From positions 1 through 64,000 of the forward strand of contig CAJUNC010000013.1 in assembly GCA_910587695.1 (NCBI GenBank): DNA of 64,000 nt, read 5' to 3'. Position 1 is the stretch's first letter. Each line of letters starts with the position of its first letter. The notes beneath the pieces were generated by a model. The model was not told the origin of the DNA. It saw only the letters and a program-made list of their open reading frames with translations, and searched no databases. A program made the position numbers and the translations under genes. Positions 1-8,898 of this stretch are shown here, in pieces. The stretch is from an uncultured Lactobacillus sp. (GTDB lineage Bacteria; Bacillota; Bacilli; Lactobacillales; Lactobacillaceae).

Positions 1-36
1 TCAAATGTAATCATTTGATATATTTGATTACGTTTG
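1..36. promoter_or_regulatory. Inverted-repeat cluster upstream of integrase
   Basis: TCAAATG (1-7) and CATTTGA (12-18) form a perfect 7-bp inverted repeat. CAAATGTAATCA (2-13) is repeated in inverted orientation, with one mismatch, as TGATTACGTTTG (25-36). Such clusters ahead of an integrase gene can be operators or arm-type integrase sites. The rest of the element lies outside the window, so the role is inference. Confidence 0.3.
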
Positions 37-64
37 TTCACGTTTTATATAGCAGAAGATAAAA

Positions 65-1201
65 ATGGCATCAATTAGCAAATATAAAACAAAGAAAGGC
101 GACTTCTACCGCATTCAGCTCTACGTTGGTAAAGACGCAAATGGAAAACGTATCACGAAAACAGTCAGAGGCTTTAAGACAAAACGTGAAGCAAAAATGG
201 CAGCTGATAAACTTTCAGCAGAGATCGCAAGTGGCAATTTTTTGGAAAAGACTGATCTAACGTTCTCAGACGTGTATGAGCATTGGTTGGATACTTATAA
301 GCTAACTGTCCGTGAACACACCTTGATGTGTGTGGAAAGTCATTTTAGAACGCATATATTGCCAGCTCTGGGCAATACCCCTATCCAAAAAATCACAGCG
401 CGTCAATGTCAAACAATGGTCAATGACCTTGCACAAAATAATTTAACCGCTATAAAAAATTATGCGATCCAAGCTTCACGAATTTTTGAATTTGCAATAT
501 CAATGGACTACATCAACAAAAATCCTTTCGACAAGGTAATTATACCTAAGATAAAAAAAGCACCAAAGCCCCCCAAATTTTATACTCGTGACGAGTTGGA
601 ACTTTTTTTGGATACTGCTCAAAAAATGTGTCCACCAAAAATTTATACGTTATTTCGCTTACTAGCATTTAGTGGTATGCGAATTGGAGAAGCTTTCGCT
701 TTGACTTGGGATGACGTTGATCTTGCTTCAGAATCAATTGCCATAAATAAAACAGTAACGTATGCAAAAAAAGGTAAGGCAACTATCTCAGAACCTAAAA
801 CTCAAGCAAGCAAGAGGACTGTATATATTGATAAAAAAACACTTTTTATCTTACAGCAATGGCAAAAGATTCAACGGATAAAATTACTTGAGATCGGTTT
901 TAATGCAAATAGTCCTCAGCAACTTGTTTTTGCTAATTCAAACAATTCTTTTATTTCAGGCATTGTTCCTAGATATTGGATCAATGAAGTCAGAAAGAAA
1001 ATTGATCTTCACCCGATCTCACCACATGGCTTCAGACACACATATGCCACCTTAGCTATTCAAAGTGGTATAAATCCAAAAGAACTTCAAGCTCAGCTAG
1101 GACATAGTAATATTCAAACAACATTGCAGATTTACACAGCTATCACAGATGAGCAACGAATAGCAACACCAGACAAGTTTACCAGCTTTGTAAATTTCTG
1201 A
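65..1201 (+). CDS. int: Tyrosine recombinase (phage/ICE-type integrase)
   Basis: Site-specific integrase of 378 aa that would catalyse integration and excision of a prophage or ICE. Residues 1-55 look like the AP2-type arm-binding domain, about 65-160 like the SAM-like core-binding domain, and 175-370 like the catalytic domain. The catalytic set is complete: R206, K245, H321, R324, H347 and the nucleophile Y357. The ribosome site is weak (AGAAG). The gene reads toward pepN and nothing else mobile follows it, so the element's body should lie to the left, outside the window, with its end between here and pepN. GATC density is lower than in the backbone (8 in 1,137 nt), consistent with transfer. 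Confidence 0.93.
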   Translation: MASISKYKTKKGDFYRIQLYVGKDANGKRITKTVRGFKTKREAKMAADKLSAEIASGNFLEKTDLTFSDVYEHWLDTYKLTVREHTLMCVESHFRTHILPALGNTPIQKITARQCQTMVNDLAQNNLTAIKNYAIQASRIFEFAISMDYINKNPFDKVIIPKIKKAPKPPKFYTRDELELFLDTAQKMCPPKIYTLFRLLAFSGMRIGEAFALTWDDVDLASESIAINKTVTYAKKGKATISEPKTQASKRTVYIDKKTLFILQQWQKIQRIKLLEIGFNANSPQQLVFANSNNSFISGIVPRYWINEVRKKIDLHPISPHGFRHTYATLAIQSGINPKELQAQLGHSNIQTTLQIYTAITDEQRIATPDKFTSFVNF

Positions 1202-1263
1202 CTGATTCGTGACTGACTTTTTGGGTAAATTATGATTAATGTTGATTAATCACATATATAAAT

Positions 1264-1312
1264 AAAGAGCACCAAAACAACTAATGATTAGTGTTTAGTG
1301 CTCTTTGTTTAT
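1264..1312 (+). terminator. Terminator after integrase
   Basis: Nine-bp outer stem AAAGAGCAC/GTGCTCTTT, further pairing AAACA/TGTTT and CTAAT/ATTAG inside, then a T-rich run. It separates int from pepN. Two copies of TGATTAAT (1233-1240 and 1243-1250) lie just before it and could belong to an attachment site, but one end alone cannot show this. Confidence 0.75.
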
Positions 1313-1377
1313 TCAGGTAGTATTTTTAAGAAAAAAAGAATATAATTGGCACTAACTTATATTTAGAAGGTGATATT

Positions 1378-3912
1378 ATGCATTTTGCAACAACATTCAA
1401 GCCAGAACACTACGATCTTTATTTTGACTTGGATCGCCAACAAAAACATTTCTTTGGTAAAACGACGATCACTGGTCTTGCTTTAACTGAGACTGTTTGG
1501 CTCCATCAAAAAAAGCTCCAGATCAATGAAGTCTTGGTCAATGGGCAGTCCCACGCTTTTAAACTTGATGACACAAAAGATGCTCTTTACTTAGAGCTTG
1601 GTTTTACTGGAAAAGTTACTTTAGAAATTACATATACTGCAAATTTGACTGATACAATGATGGGGATCTACCCTTCTTACTACGAGCTAGAAGGGCAAAA
1701 AAAGCAATTGATCGGGACCCAATTTGAAACTGATGCAGCCCGAGAAGCTTTTGTCTGTGTCGATGAACCTGATGCCAAAGCGACTTTTGACCTTGCTGTA
1801 AAATTCGATGAACAGCCAGGTGAACAAGTTTTAAGCAATATGCCGGAAAAAAGTGTTATCGCTGGTGTCCATTATTTTGAAACGACCCCTAAAATGTCAA
1901 CTTATCTTGTCTGCTTTGTTTTAGGAGAACTACAAAGTAAAACCACCATGACTGCTTCTGGGATCAAGGTAGGTGTGTTTTCAACTAAAGCTCATCAACT
2001 AAAAGAGTTAGATTTTGCTTTAGATATCGCCAAACGTGCCCTTGATTTCTTTGAAGACTACTACCAAACGCCCTATCCACTCCCACATTCTTGGCAAGTA
2101 GCTTTACCAGATTTTTCAGCCGGTGCGATGGAAAATTGGGGGATCATTACTTATCGGGAAGCCTATCTCTTACTAGATCCTGACAATACGACTTTAGAGA
2201 CCAAACAAAAGATCGCAACTGTGATCGCACATGAATTAGCACATCAATGGTTTGGCGATCTAGTAACGATGAAATGGTGGGATGATCTATGGTTAAATGA
2301 AAGTTTTGCCAATATGATGGAATATGTTTGTATCGATGCGCTAGAGCCAAACTGGAAGATCTGGCAAACTTTTCAAAGTACTGAAGTCCCACTAGCTTTA
2401 AATCGTGATGCTTTAGCTGGAGTCCAATCCATCTATACGCCAGTCGAAGATCCAGCTGAGATCGATGCACTCTTTGATAGTGCGATCGTTTATGCTAAAG
2501 GAGCCCGCATGCTCGTTATGGTCCGCGCCTTGATCGGTGATACTGCCTTACGCCTTGGTTTAAAACACTATTTTGCCAGCCATGCCTATAGTAACGCTAC
2601 TGGGGCTGATCTTTGGCAAGCTTTAACGCAAACAACAGAGCTTGATCTTCCAAAAATAATGGATACTTGGCTCAATTGCCCTGGTTATCCCGTAATTAGT
2701 GTTAAGAAAATAGGCAATGATCTTTTGCTCGAACAGCGGCAATTCTTTACTGACCCTAGTATGGCATCTAGCCAGCTATGGCCGATCCCCTTGATGAGTA
2801 ATTACCCTGAATTACCAGCTTTAATGACTCAAAGACGCTTGATCATCAAAGACTATACTAGTCTCAGACAAAAACATGGGGCTGCTTTACAATTAAATGT
2901 GCACAATAACGCCCATTTTATCGTTGATTACAGTCCTGAGCTATTACTTGATCTCCTAAAAAAATCATCCCAAACAGATGCGCTCACACGTTTTAGTTTA
3001 CTGCAAGATCTAGTTTTATTAGCTCAAGCTCAAGTTGTTTCATTGCCTCAAGTCCTTGAATTAGCGGCTAACTTCAAAAATGATCATAGCCAATTAGTTA
3101 CTCGAGCTTTACTGCAATTATTAGACCTCTTAAAGCCCTTTGTTGCCTCTGACAGTACTGCGCATAATGATCTGTGCACTTTAGTGGTCAGTTTTACAAG
3201 TGTTTTAAAGACAAGTCTTAACCAAGATCCGGCTGGTTTTTCTCGGCTAGACCAAGAGCTGTTGCAACCACTACTTTTAAAGGCTGAACTTTACGCTAAA
3301 GTCAAGCATGTTATAGATGAACAATTATATTTTCCTCCAACTAAGACCGACTGGGCTAAACTACCAGCCAATATCCGAGGAGTTGTGCTTAAAAATATGT
3401 TGGTAAATCACAATTCAGCTGCTTGTTTCATTGAATTTTTCAGGGAATACCAGCAAAGTGTCGATCCCAGCTATAAGGTAGATCTCAGACAAGCTTTGAC
3501 TAGTTCTCCTAAAGTAGCGCAATTGACCGAATTATTAGCTAATTTCAAAGATCCAGCAGTCATCAAGCCCCAAGATCTCAGAGCTTGGCTAGAAGAGATC
3601 TTAGCTAATCCGGTCGGGCAAAAACTTGCTTGGAATTGGCTCAAACAAAATTGGACTTGGTTAGAGGAAACTGTAGGTGGAGACATGGAATTTACTGCCT
3701 ATATCACCGTGATCGGCAAAACGCTCAGTTCACCCGAACTCTATGCCGATTTCAACACTTTCTTTGAACCTAAATCAGCTGATCTTGGTCTAGCCCGCGA
3801 GATCAAATTAGCTAAACATGCGATCTTTGCTCGAGTAAACTTACTTGAAGCACAACAGACAAACATGGCGCAAGCACTCCGATCACTAGCTTGGTACCAA
3901 AAACACTCGTAA
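1378..3912 (+). CDS. pepN: Aminopeptidase N (M1 family, lysyl aminopeptidase)
   Basis: Cytoplasmic zinc aminopeptidase of 844 aa, the usual length for lactobacillar PepN. It removes N-terminal residues, with preference for Lys/Arg, from peptides imported for nitrogen nutrition. The exopeptidase motif GAMEN is at residues 249-253. The zinc site HELAH is at 285-289 with the third ligand E308 (HEXXH-X18-E). The ERAP1-like helical C-terminal domain fills the second half. The start ATG follows AGGTG at good spacing. A TATAAT at 1341-1346 with a poor -35 is a possible promoter. Single-gene unit ending in the hairpin at 3958. Confidence 0.97.
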   Translation: MHFATTFKPEHYDLYFDLDRQQKHFFGKTTITGLALTETVWLHQKKLQINEVLVNGQSHAFKLDDTKDALYLELGFTGKVTLEITYTANLTDTMMGIYPSYYELEGQKKQLIGTQFETDAAREAFVCVDEPDAKATFDLAVKFDEQPGEQVLSNMPEKSVIAGVHYFETTPKMSTYLVCFVLGELQSKTTMTASGIKVGVFSTKAHQLKELDFALDIAKRALDFFEDYYQTPYPLPHSWQVALPDFSAGAMENWGIITYREAYLLLDPDNTTLETKQKIATVIAHELAHQWFGDLVTMKWWDDLWLNESFANMMEYVCIDALEPNWKIWQTFQSTEVPLALNRDALAGVQSIYTPVEDPAEIDALFDSAIVYAKGARMLVMVRALIGDTALRLGLKHYFASHAYSNATGADLWQALTQTTELDLPKIMDTWLNCPGYPVISVKKIGNDLLLEQRQFFTDPSMASSQLWPIPLMSNYPELPALMTQRRLIIKDYTSLRQKHGAALQLNVHNNAHFIVDYSPELLLDLLKKSSQTDALTRFSLLQDLVLLAQAQVVSLPQVLELAANFKNDHSQLVTRALLQLLDLLKPFVASDSTAHNDLCTLVVSFTSVLKTSLNQDPAGFSRLDQELLQPLLLKAELYAKVKHVIDEQLYFPPTKTDWAKLPANIRGVVLKNMLVNHNSAACFIEFFREYQQSVDPSYKVDLRQALTSSPKVAQLTELLANFKDPAVIKPQDLRAWLEEILANPVGQKLAWNWLKQNWTWLEETVGGDMEFTAYITVIGKTLSSPELYADFNTFFEPKSADLGLAREIKLAKHAIFARVNLLEAQQTNMAQALRSLAWYQKHS

Positions 3913-3957
3913 CCAGATAGAGTCTTCTATTGGTCTTCTATTGGTCTTTTATAGCCA

Positions 3958-4028
3958 AACAAGGCCCCCACGATGAAAATGCATCGTAGGGGGCCTTGTT
4001 ATTTATATAGCGCTGATCGGCATCGTCT
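3958..4028. terminator. Bidirectional terminator element, copy A of a repeated ~70-nt module
   Basis: A long hairpin (left arm 3958-3975, right arm 3982-4000, one bulge) sits between convergent pepN and the L,D-transpeptidase gene. The loop region CGATG-AAAAT-GCATCG and the following tail TTATTTATATAGC..CTGA..GCAT.GTCT are closely matched at 6376-6448, also between convergent genes. The outer stem sequence differs between the copies, but both fold. It functions most likely as a two-way terminator and may be a dispersed small repeat. Confidence 0.7.
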
Positions 4029-4041
4029 CACGCTTTATTTT

Positions 4042-5427
4042 TTAGTATATGATAACTGGTTCACTTTGACTCAAATTGTTGAAAACATTAGCTGCTTCAC
4101 TTGGTCTCATATTGACACATCCTAAAGAGCCTTCTTTAAGATAAGCTGTGTTTGACCAATTTTTTCGCCAGTCTGCATCATGGAAACCACAACCATCTAA
4201 AGTAAATGGTACCCAATATTCTACTGGGCTAGCATAAGCTGATCCATCAGCTCTTGATCCCCGTAAGGTCGTTTTTGTTTGTTTATACATAACATAAAAG
4301 ACTCCCTTAGGTGTATCATTATGCGTACTTTGAGTCCCCGTCACCACATCGATGGAAGCGACTTGTTGACCATCACGATAAGCCCACAAATGTTGCTTTT
4401 CGATCGAAACTTCAACATAGGTGTTACCGATCCCACCATTAGTTGTTGTGTCATAGCCAGTTCCGCGTGTGTCATAACCTTCACCATAGATATCACTCTT
4501 GGCATCAACTTTTGTTTCACCATTTTCCAAAGCTTTTGTCAAAGTCTTTTCAGCTTTATTAGCACTGATCGCCCAGCCATAGGTACCAGCCGGAACACTT
4601 ATCTCATTTCCTTCACTTGTCTTAAAGGCCAAGCTCTTATTTAAAGTTGCTTGTTTTTGATTGATCTCGACCACTTTATTCTTTAACGCTTGCGTGTCGA
4701 ACTGATATTTTCCCGCTTGATATCGAGCTGATGTTAGAATATCTGCCGTCGTTAATTCATATTCTGTTTTTTGTACAGTGTATGTGATCTTTTTACCGGT
4801 CAATTCTTTGAGTTTCTTTTCCTCTTGCTTAACAGTTGCACTATTTGCTTTGACTGGCTTTAAGTACTTAGCTGTCAGATAGATATCTTTATTACCTTCT
4901 TTTTGGCTGAACTCTTTTAAGATCGCTGAAACATCGTATTTGTTTCCCGCTTGTTCTTTGACGACCTTGACTTTATCTCCTTCTAAGATCGCATAGGCAT
5001 CAACTGGTGCTTTTCGTGACTGATCAGCCTCATTTAGTTTTGCTTCTACATTTGATTTTAGCGAAGCCACCTTTTTGCCATCAACATTAGCTGGAGTCAA
5101 AGTATAGTTGACCTTTTTATCATTTGGTAAAATCGTGGCTTGTTTTTTCAATGTAGCTTCAAATTTTGCTAGATCTTTCGAGCTAAACTCTGATTCCGTC
5201 GGCTCTGCCGTATAGAGCAATTGCTTGTTGAGATAGACTTTCTTTTCAACTTTAGCTGCAGTTAGCTTTTCTTGTGCTTCTTTAGCGTTTAAGCCACCAA
5301 CATTGATCCCATTGATCGTAACATTTTCATTGAAATGAGTCCGCTGTTGGTAGATGAAATAAGCACCACAAATAAGAGCTGACATTGCAATTCCAACACA
5401 GAGTATAACTTTGGTTTTATATTTCAT
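4042..5427 (-). CDS. L,D-transpeptidase (YkuD domain, with peptidoglycan-binding-like region)
   Basis: Cell-wall cross-linking enzyme of 461 aa, predicted to form 3-3 cross-links or attach proteins by L,D-transpeptidation outside the membrane. One N-terminal membrane anchor (about residues 7-26) is followed by a long region of the putative peptidoglycan-binding type (PF12229-like, about 80-310) and a C-terminal YkuD domain (about 335-461). Catalytic residues H416 and C437 lie in GFHDADW and SLGCVNM. The usual SHGC is SLGC here, as in many Firmicute members. Monocistronic, divergent from the DUF4931 gene. WalR-like TGTAA repeats stand in its promoter region. Confidence 0.92.
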   Translation of the reverse strand: MKYKTKVILCVGIAMSALICGAYFIYQQRTHFNENVTINGINVGGLNAKEAQEKLTAAKVEKKVYLNKQLLYTAEPTESEFSSKDLAKFEATLKKQATILPNDKKVNYTLTPANVDGKKVASLKSNVEAKLNEADQSRKAPVDAYAILEGDKVKVVKEQAGNKYDVSAILKEFSQKEGNKDIYLTAKYLKPVKANSATVKQEEKKLKELTGKKITYTVQKTEYELTTADILTSARYQAGKYQFDTQALKNKVVEINQKQATLNKSLAFKTSEGNEISVPAGTYGWAISANKAEKTLTKALENGETKVDAKSDIYGEGYDTRGTGYDTTTNGGIGNTYVEVSIEKQHLWAYRDGQQVASIDVVTGTQSTHNDTPKGVFYVMYKQTKTTLRGSRADGSAYASPVEYWVPFTLDGCGFHDADWRKNWSNTAYLKEGSLGCVNMRPSEAANVFNNLSQSEPVIIY

Positions 5428-5447
5428 ATCGCACCTCTAATTAAATT

Positions 5448-5474
5448 ATTACAATTATGTTACAACGTTTTACA
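5448..5474 (-). promoter_or_regulatory. Putative WalR (YycF) box ahead of the L,D-transpeptidase gene
   Basis: Read on the minus strand, TGTAAA-N4-TGTAAC-N5-TGTAAT occurs 21-47 nt before the start codon. The last two half-sites match the published WalR consensus TGTWAH-N5-TGTWAH exactly. WalRK controls cell-wall hydrolases and related genes in Firmicutes, so an L,D-transpeptidase target makes sense. Direct binding is inference. Confidence 0.5.
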
Positions 5475-5556
5475 AAAAAATACAATTATTTTTTAAGTTT
5501 TACACAATTAAGTCAACTTTTATCGCTTACCCACGTATTTAAATTTTTTTAAGTTA

Positions 5557-5565
5557 TGTTATAAT
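5557..5565 (+). promoter_or_regulatory. Extended -10 promoter for the DUF4931 gene
   Basis: TGTTATAAT (TG-n-TATAAT) lies 37 nt before the start codon at 5603. No good -35 is seen, which is tolerated with an extended -10. Confidence 0.5.
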
Positions 5566-5602
5566 TTAGCCTATGAGTAAGTAAGGATCAGGTGAATATT
5601 TT

Positions 5603-6370
5603 ATGGAAACAAATAGTCTTTTGACATTCAATCGTAGTATCGGTAAACAAAAGCGGATATCAAAAGCAACTGAGCCCAGTTGTCCTTTTTGTGACGTTAA
5701 ACATTTAACTGATATTTACGACCAACAAGGTGAGATGATCTTTTTAAAAAATAAGTATCCTACACTCGAAAAGACCGATCAGTTCGTTTTGATCGAATCT
5801 GCTAAACACGATGGCAACATCTCTAATTATGAACCTGAAGAATGGCAAAATATTCTAGCTTATGCGATCAAACAGTGGAAAGTATTTTATAATGATCCTA
5901 AATATAAAAGTGTTTTACTGTATAAAAACTATGGCAAACTTTCAGGTGGTTCACTTTCACACCCGCACATGCAGATCGTTGGGCTTTTAGAGGCCGATGG
6001 CTACCGTGAGATCGCTCCAGCTTACTTTGGTGGTGAAACGGTCGCAACTAAAGCTTCGGCAACGCTCAATATCTCCGATCACCCCATCATGGGCTTCTTG
6101 GAATTTAACATCAGCTTTGATGAACAAAGTATCGCACCTGCGGCTGACTATATCAAAGAAGTCGTTTCATATTTACTCGCTGAATTTAATGATGGACACT
6201 GCGAAGCTTACAATCTCTTCTTTTATAAATTAGCCGATAAACTCTACTGTAAAATAGTTCCGCGTTTTATCGTATCACCTTATTTTGTAGGTTATTTTAT
6301 CAGTCAAAAATTCGATGCTGAGTTTACCGCTGAAGTCGTAAAACGCCTCAAAGAAAAATATCTAAACTAG
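5603..6370 (+). CDS. DUF4931 protein (HIT/GalT-like fold)
   Basis: A 255-aa soluble protein. It resembles the DUF4931 family, related to galactose-1-phosphate uridylyltransferases and HIT hydrolases. CPFC at 27-30 is a likely zinc-binding pair, and SHPHMQI (H120, H122) corresponds to the HxH nucleotidyl-transfer motif. The substrate is unknown, and it is not a typical GalT because no other Leloir genes are nearby. Ribosome site AGGTGA precedes ATG. Single gene, convergent with rsmF. Function beyond nucleotide or sugar-nucleotide chemistry cannot be given. Confidence 0.8.
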   Translation: METNSLLTFNRSIGKQKRISKATEPSCPFCDVKHLTDIYDQQGEMIFLKNKYPTLEKTDQFVLIESAKHDGNISNYEPEEWQNILAYAIKQWKVFYNDPKYKSVLLYKNYGKLSGGSLSHPHMQIVGLLEADGYREIAPAYFGGETVATKASATLNISDHPIMGFLEFNISFDEQSIAPAADYIKEVVSYLLAEFNDGHCEAYNLFFYKLADKLYCKIVPRFIVSPYFVGYFISQKFDAEFTAEVVKRLKEKYLN

Positions 6371-6375
6371 CAAAA

Positions 6376-6448
6376 TGAGGGACCTATCACGATGCAAACG
6401 CATCATGATAGGTCCCTCATTATTTATATAGCACTGACTGCATTGTCT
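6376..6448. terminator. Bidirectional terminator element, copy B
   Basis: The 14-bp perfect stem TGAGGGACCTATCA/TGATAGGTCCCTCA continues after one mismatch as GATGC-AAAC-GCATC. The tail TTATTTATATAGCACTGACTGCATTGTCT (6420-6448, split here only by description) matches copy A at 3999-4028 and runs up to the rsmF stop codon. Same convergent-gene setting as copy A. Confidence 0.7.
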
Positions 6449-7821
6449 TATTCAAAACTAAAACGTAAGCCCTTAGGGAAGAAATTTTTGACCGTACCAT
6501 TGACGACCTTGCCAAAGGCAAAGGGTTTATCATCACAGATCAATAAATACCACCCATTCTTATGCGACGTGGCCACAGTCACTGTGTTACCTGTAACATA
6601 TTGTTGCCATTGTTCTTGGGTCAACGCTAGTTTTTGCTCTGTCTCAGTTGCGCTTAAAGACAAAGCTAGTGTATAGCTAGGCTCAAAGCGCTTTTTCTTA
6701 AAGACACCAAGCAATAAGCCCGGACGCATGAACTTTAAGCGTGAAATATCAGGCCAATTTTTATTGTAATAATAAAGATGGTCGCCGTAGCATTGCAATT
6801 CAGTTACTTTGAAGAGATCTTGCTTTAAGAAGTTAGCTGAAAATTCTTTCCATAAAGCAATTTGCTCTTGAGTCAAACCTGCTTTATTTTGCTTTTTATG
6901 CTTGTTTTTCTTAGCTTTTACAACTTGCGCTGGTCGCGTATCACGTAATTTAGCGATAAAATGCCCCTCACCTTTAAAGTGATGTGGCATCAAGCGAACC
7001 GTCCCAGTTAGTGCGGGCTCATCATTGCCCCAAGCTGGGACTCCACTGTCCATGCCAGTATACTTTTGTAAAGGGACGATCTCAAAGTAAGGATATTCTT
7101 GTAATAACCAGCTGATGATCTGTTCGTCTTCTTCAGGAGCAAATGTACAAGTCGAGTAGATCAATTCACCACCGACAGCTAACATTTTTACCGCTTCATC
7201 TAAGATCTCACGTTGCCGCTTAGCACATTGCGCTGGATAATTGGCATGCCAATATGTGATCGCATGTGGGTCTTTACGAAACATTCCTTCACCTGAGCAA
7301 GGCGCATCAACTACGATCTTATCAAAATAAGACTTAAAGTTTTGAGCCAATGTGGCTGGATCTTCATTTAAGACGATCGAATTTCGTGCCCCGGTCCGTT
7401 CCATATTCTCAGCTAAGACCAAAGCCCGTTTTTTATTGATCTCATTTGAAACTAATAGGCCTTGATTTGCCATCTTTTCAATGATCTGCGTCGATTTTCC
7501 CCCGGGTGCAGCACAAAGATCCAGGATCTTTTCGCCTGGTTTAGCTTCGACCACTTCACCGACATACATTGCGCTTAGATCTTGACTGTATATATACCCT
7601 GCTTGATGTTCCAACGTCTTTCCACTAATTTCTCCTACATAACCAGTTGCAACATATTCAACCGATTCATCCAGTGGATTAGCAACTTTTTTATAGTTAT
7701 CTTTTAATGGATTAAGTCGAAACCCCTTTTGCACCTCGCCAGATAAACTTTCAAAGAATGCTGGGGCTTGAGCACCCAACAGAGCTTGATATTTTTTCTT
7801 AAAATCTTCTGGTAACTTCAC
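6448..7821 (-). CDS. rsmF: RsmB/NOP-family 16S rRNA m5C methyltransferase (RsmF/YebU type)
   Basis: SAM-dependent RNA cytosine-C5 methyltransferase, 457 aa. The SAM-binding motif CAAPGGKS is at 103-110. The two catalytic cysteines are C175 (DAPCSGEGM) and C225 (STCTF). A C-terminal RNA-binding extension with a Lys-rich stretch (about 295-312) and a PUA-like tail (about 320-457) match the Firmicute RsmF architecture. Start is GTG (MKLPEDF), with AGGAGAGG about 12 nt upstream, so the exact start is less certain than the product. A 95-nt gap separates it from the upstream permease gene. Confidence 0.9.
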   Translation of the reverse strand: MKLPEDFKKKYQALLGAQAPAFFESLSGEVQKGFRLNPLKDNYKKVANPLDESVEYVATGYVGEISGKTLEHQAGYIYSQDLSAMYVGEVVEAKPGEKILDLCAAPGGKSTQIIEKMANQGLLVSNEINKKRALVLAENMERTGARNSIVLNEDPATLAQNFKSYFDKIVVDAPCSGEGMFRKDPHAITYWHANYPAQCAKRQREILDEAVKMLAVGGELIYSTCTFAPEEDEQIISWLLQEYPYFEIVPLQKYTGMDSGVPAWGNDEPALTGTVRLMPHHFKGEGHFIAKLRDTRPAQVVKAKKNKHKKQNKAGLTQEQIALWKEFSANFLKQDLFKVTELQCYGDHLYYYNKNWPDISRLKFMRPGLLLGVFKKKRFEPSYTLALSLSATETEQKLALTQEQWQQYVTGNTVTVATSHKNGWYLLICDDKPFAFGKVVNGTVKNFFPKGLRFSFE

Positions 7822-7916
7822 TTCTTAAAAAAACCTCTCCTACTATATAACATAGCTTTTACTTTCATATTCTCTTTGACATTTCGTTATCTATAACTTA
7901 TTTTTGCATTAAATAC

Positions 7917-8885
7917 TCACTCTTTTTTCAACCTTGAATTGATCAATAGGTAAAATAATAGACTACTTCCCAAATAGATCGACCCCATCGTCAGTAATAG
8001 AGAAGTATACGTCGTCATTTGGAAGATAAACATCCCTGCCATGCCCCCAATGATCGTACCTAGACCTACCCAGATCGAATATGTGCGCCATTCTTCAAAA
8101 GCAAATTTAGCAGGATTAGCTTGCAAAAATACAGCTTCGTTATAGCGACGCCGTGATGATATCAACCAAACAGCCATTTGCGCTAGAAAGCCGACTGCTG
8201 CCGCAAATAATCCCAGAACTTGTACCCAATGTGAGGCTAACCACGATTCATCAGAAATGATGAAATTTTTTTTGACTAATCTGGTAGCTGATAGTAAGCC
8301 TAGGTCTTTTTTTAAAGCTTTAGCATCGATCGGGGTCAAACTATCCAAAACGATTCGATAATCATTTGTCTGAGCTGTCGTCAATTTTTGGGTCGAAGCT
8401 GCAATAAATATCTGATCATCTAGATCTGAGTGATAGTTGTCTCCCATTACACCGATCACAGGCAAATAATTACCATCTAGTTTCAAATATGCCTGGTCTT
8501 TAGGTTCATATAGTTTTTTTTCATAATTTTTTCCAACAACTGCCAACGGAACATCCGATTCAAAGTCAGCACTTGAAAAGAAATGTCCCGAAAGCAATGG
8601 CGGCTGCGTATAATTGCCCTTACCGTAAAAATATGTCACATTTTGCTGATCTTTAGCTTGATAATGGAGCTGGACATCAGTTAATTTATCATTGCCCTTT
8701 ACCTTTTGATCAAGTTCTGCCAGTGATATATCTTGTTTGAGCGTGATCTTATACGCATCTAAAGAGAGGTTGTTATTATTCAATTGAATGATCAGATCAC
8801 GTTCTTGGATCTTAAAAAATAAATAGACACAAAAAAATGAGATCAAGGCAATATATATCACAACAAAAATCTTTCTTTTTAACAC
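7917..8885 (-). CDS. FtsX/MacB-like membrane protein without ATPase partner
   Basis: 322 aa. One N-terminal transmembrane helix (about 5-24), an extracytoplasmic region (about 25-215) and three C-terminal helices (about 222-243, 267-290, 293-315) give the MacB-PCD/FtsX half-permease layout. GHFFSSADF followed by VVG resembles the MacB periplasmic core. Start is GTG with GGAGG 7 nt upstream. It follows the MIP18-like gene by 13 nt and probably shares its transcript. No ABC ATPase gene is adjacent, so whether it is an active transporter part is unknown. Confidence 0.65.
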   Translation of the reverse strand: MLKRKIFVVIYIALISFFCVYLFFKIQERDLIIQLNNNNLSLDAYKITLKQDISLAELDQKVKGNDKLTDVQLHYQAKDQQNVTYFYGKGNYTQPPLLSGHFFSSADFESDVPLAVVGKNYEKKLYEPKDQAYLKLDGNYLPVIGVMGDNYHSDLDDQIFIAASTQKLTTAQTNDYRIVLDSLTPIDAKALKKDLGLLSATRLVKKNFIISDESWLASHWVQVLGLFAAAVGFLAQMAVWLISSRRRYNEAVFLQANPAKFAFEEWRTYSIWVGLGTIIGGMAGMFIFQMTTYTSLLLTMGSIYLGSSLLFYLLINSRLKKE

Positions 8886-8898
8886 AAAAACGCCTCCG

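Noticed and set aside
7917..8885. Complete ABC transporter
   Set aside because: Only one permease-like protein is present, with no adjacent ATPase, so no transporter call is made.
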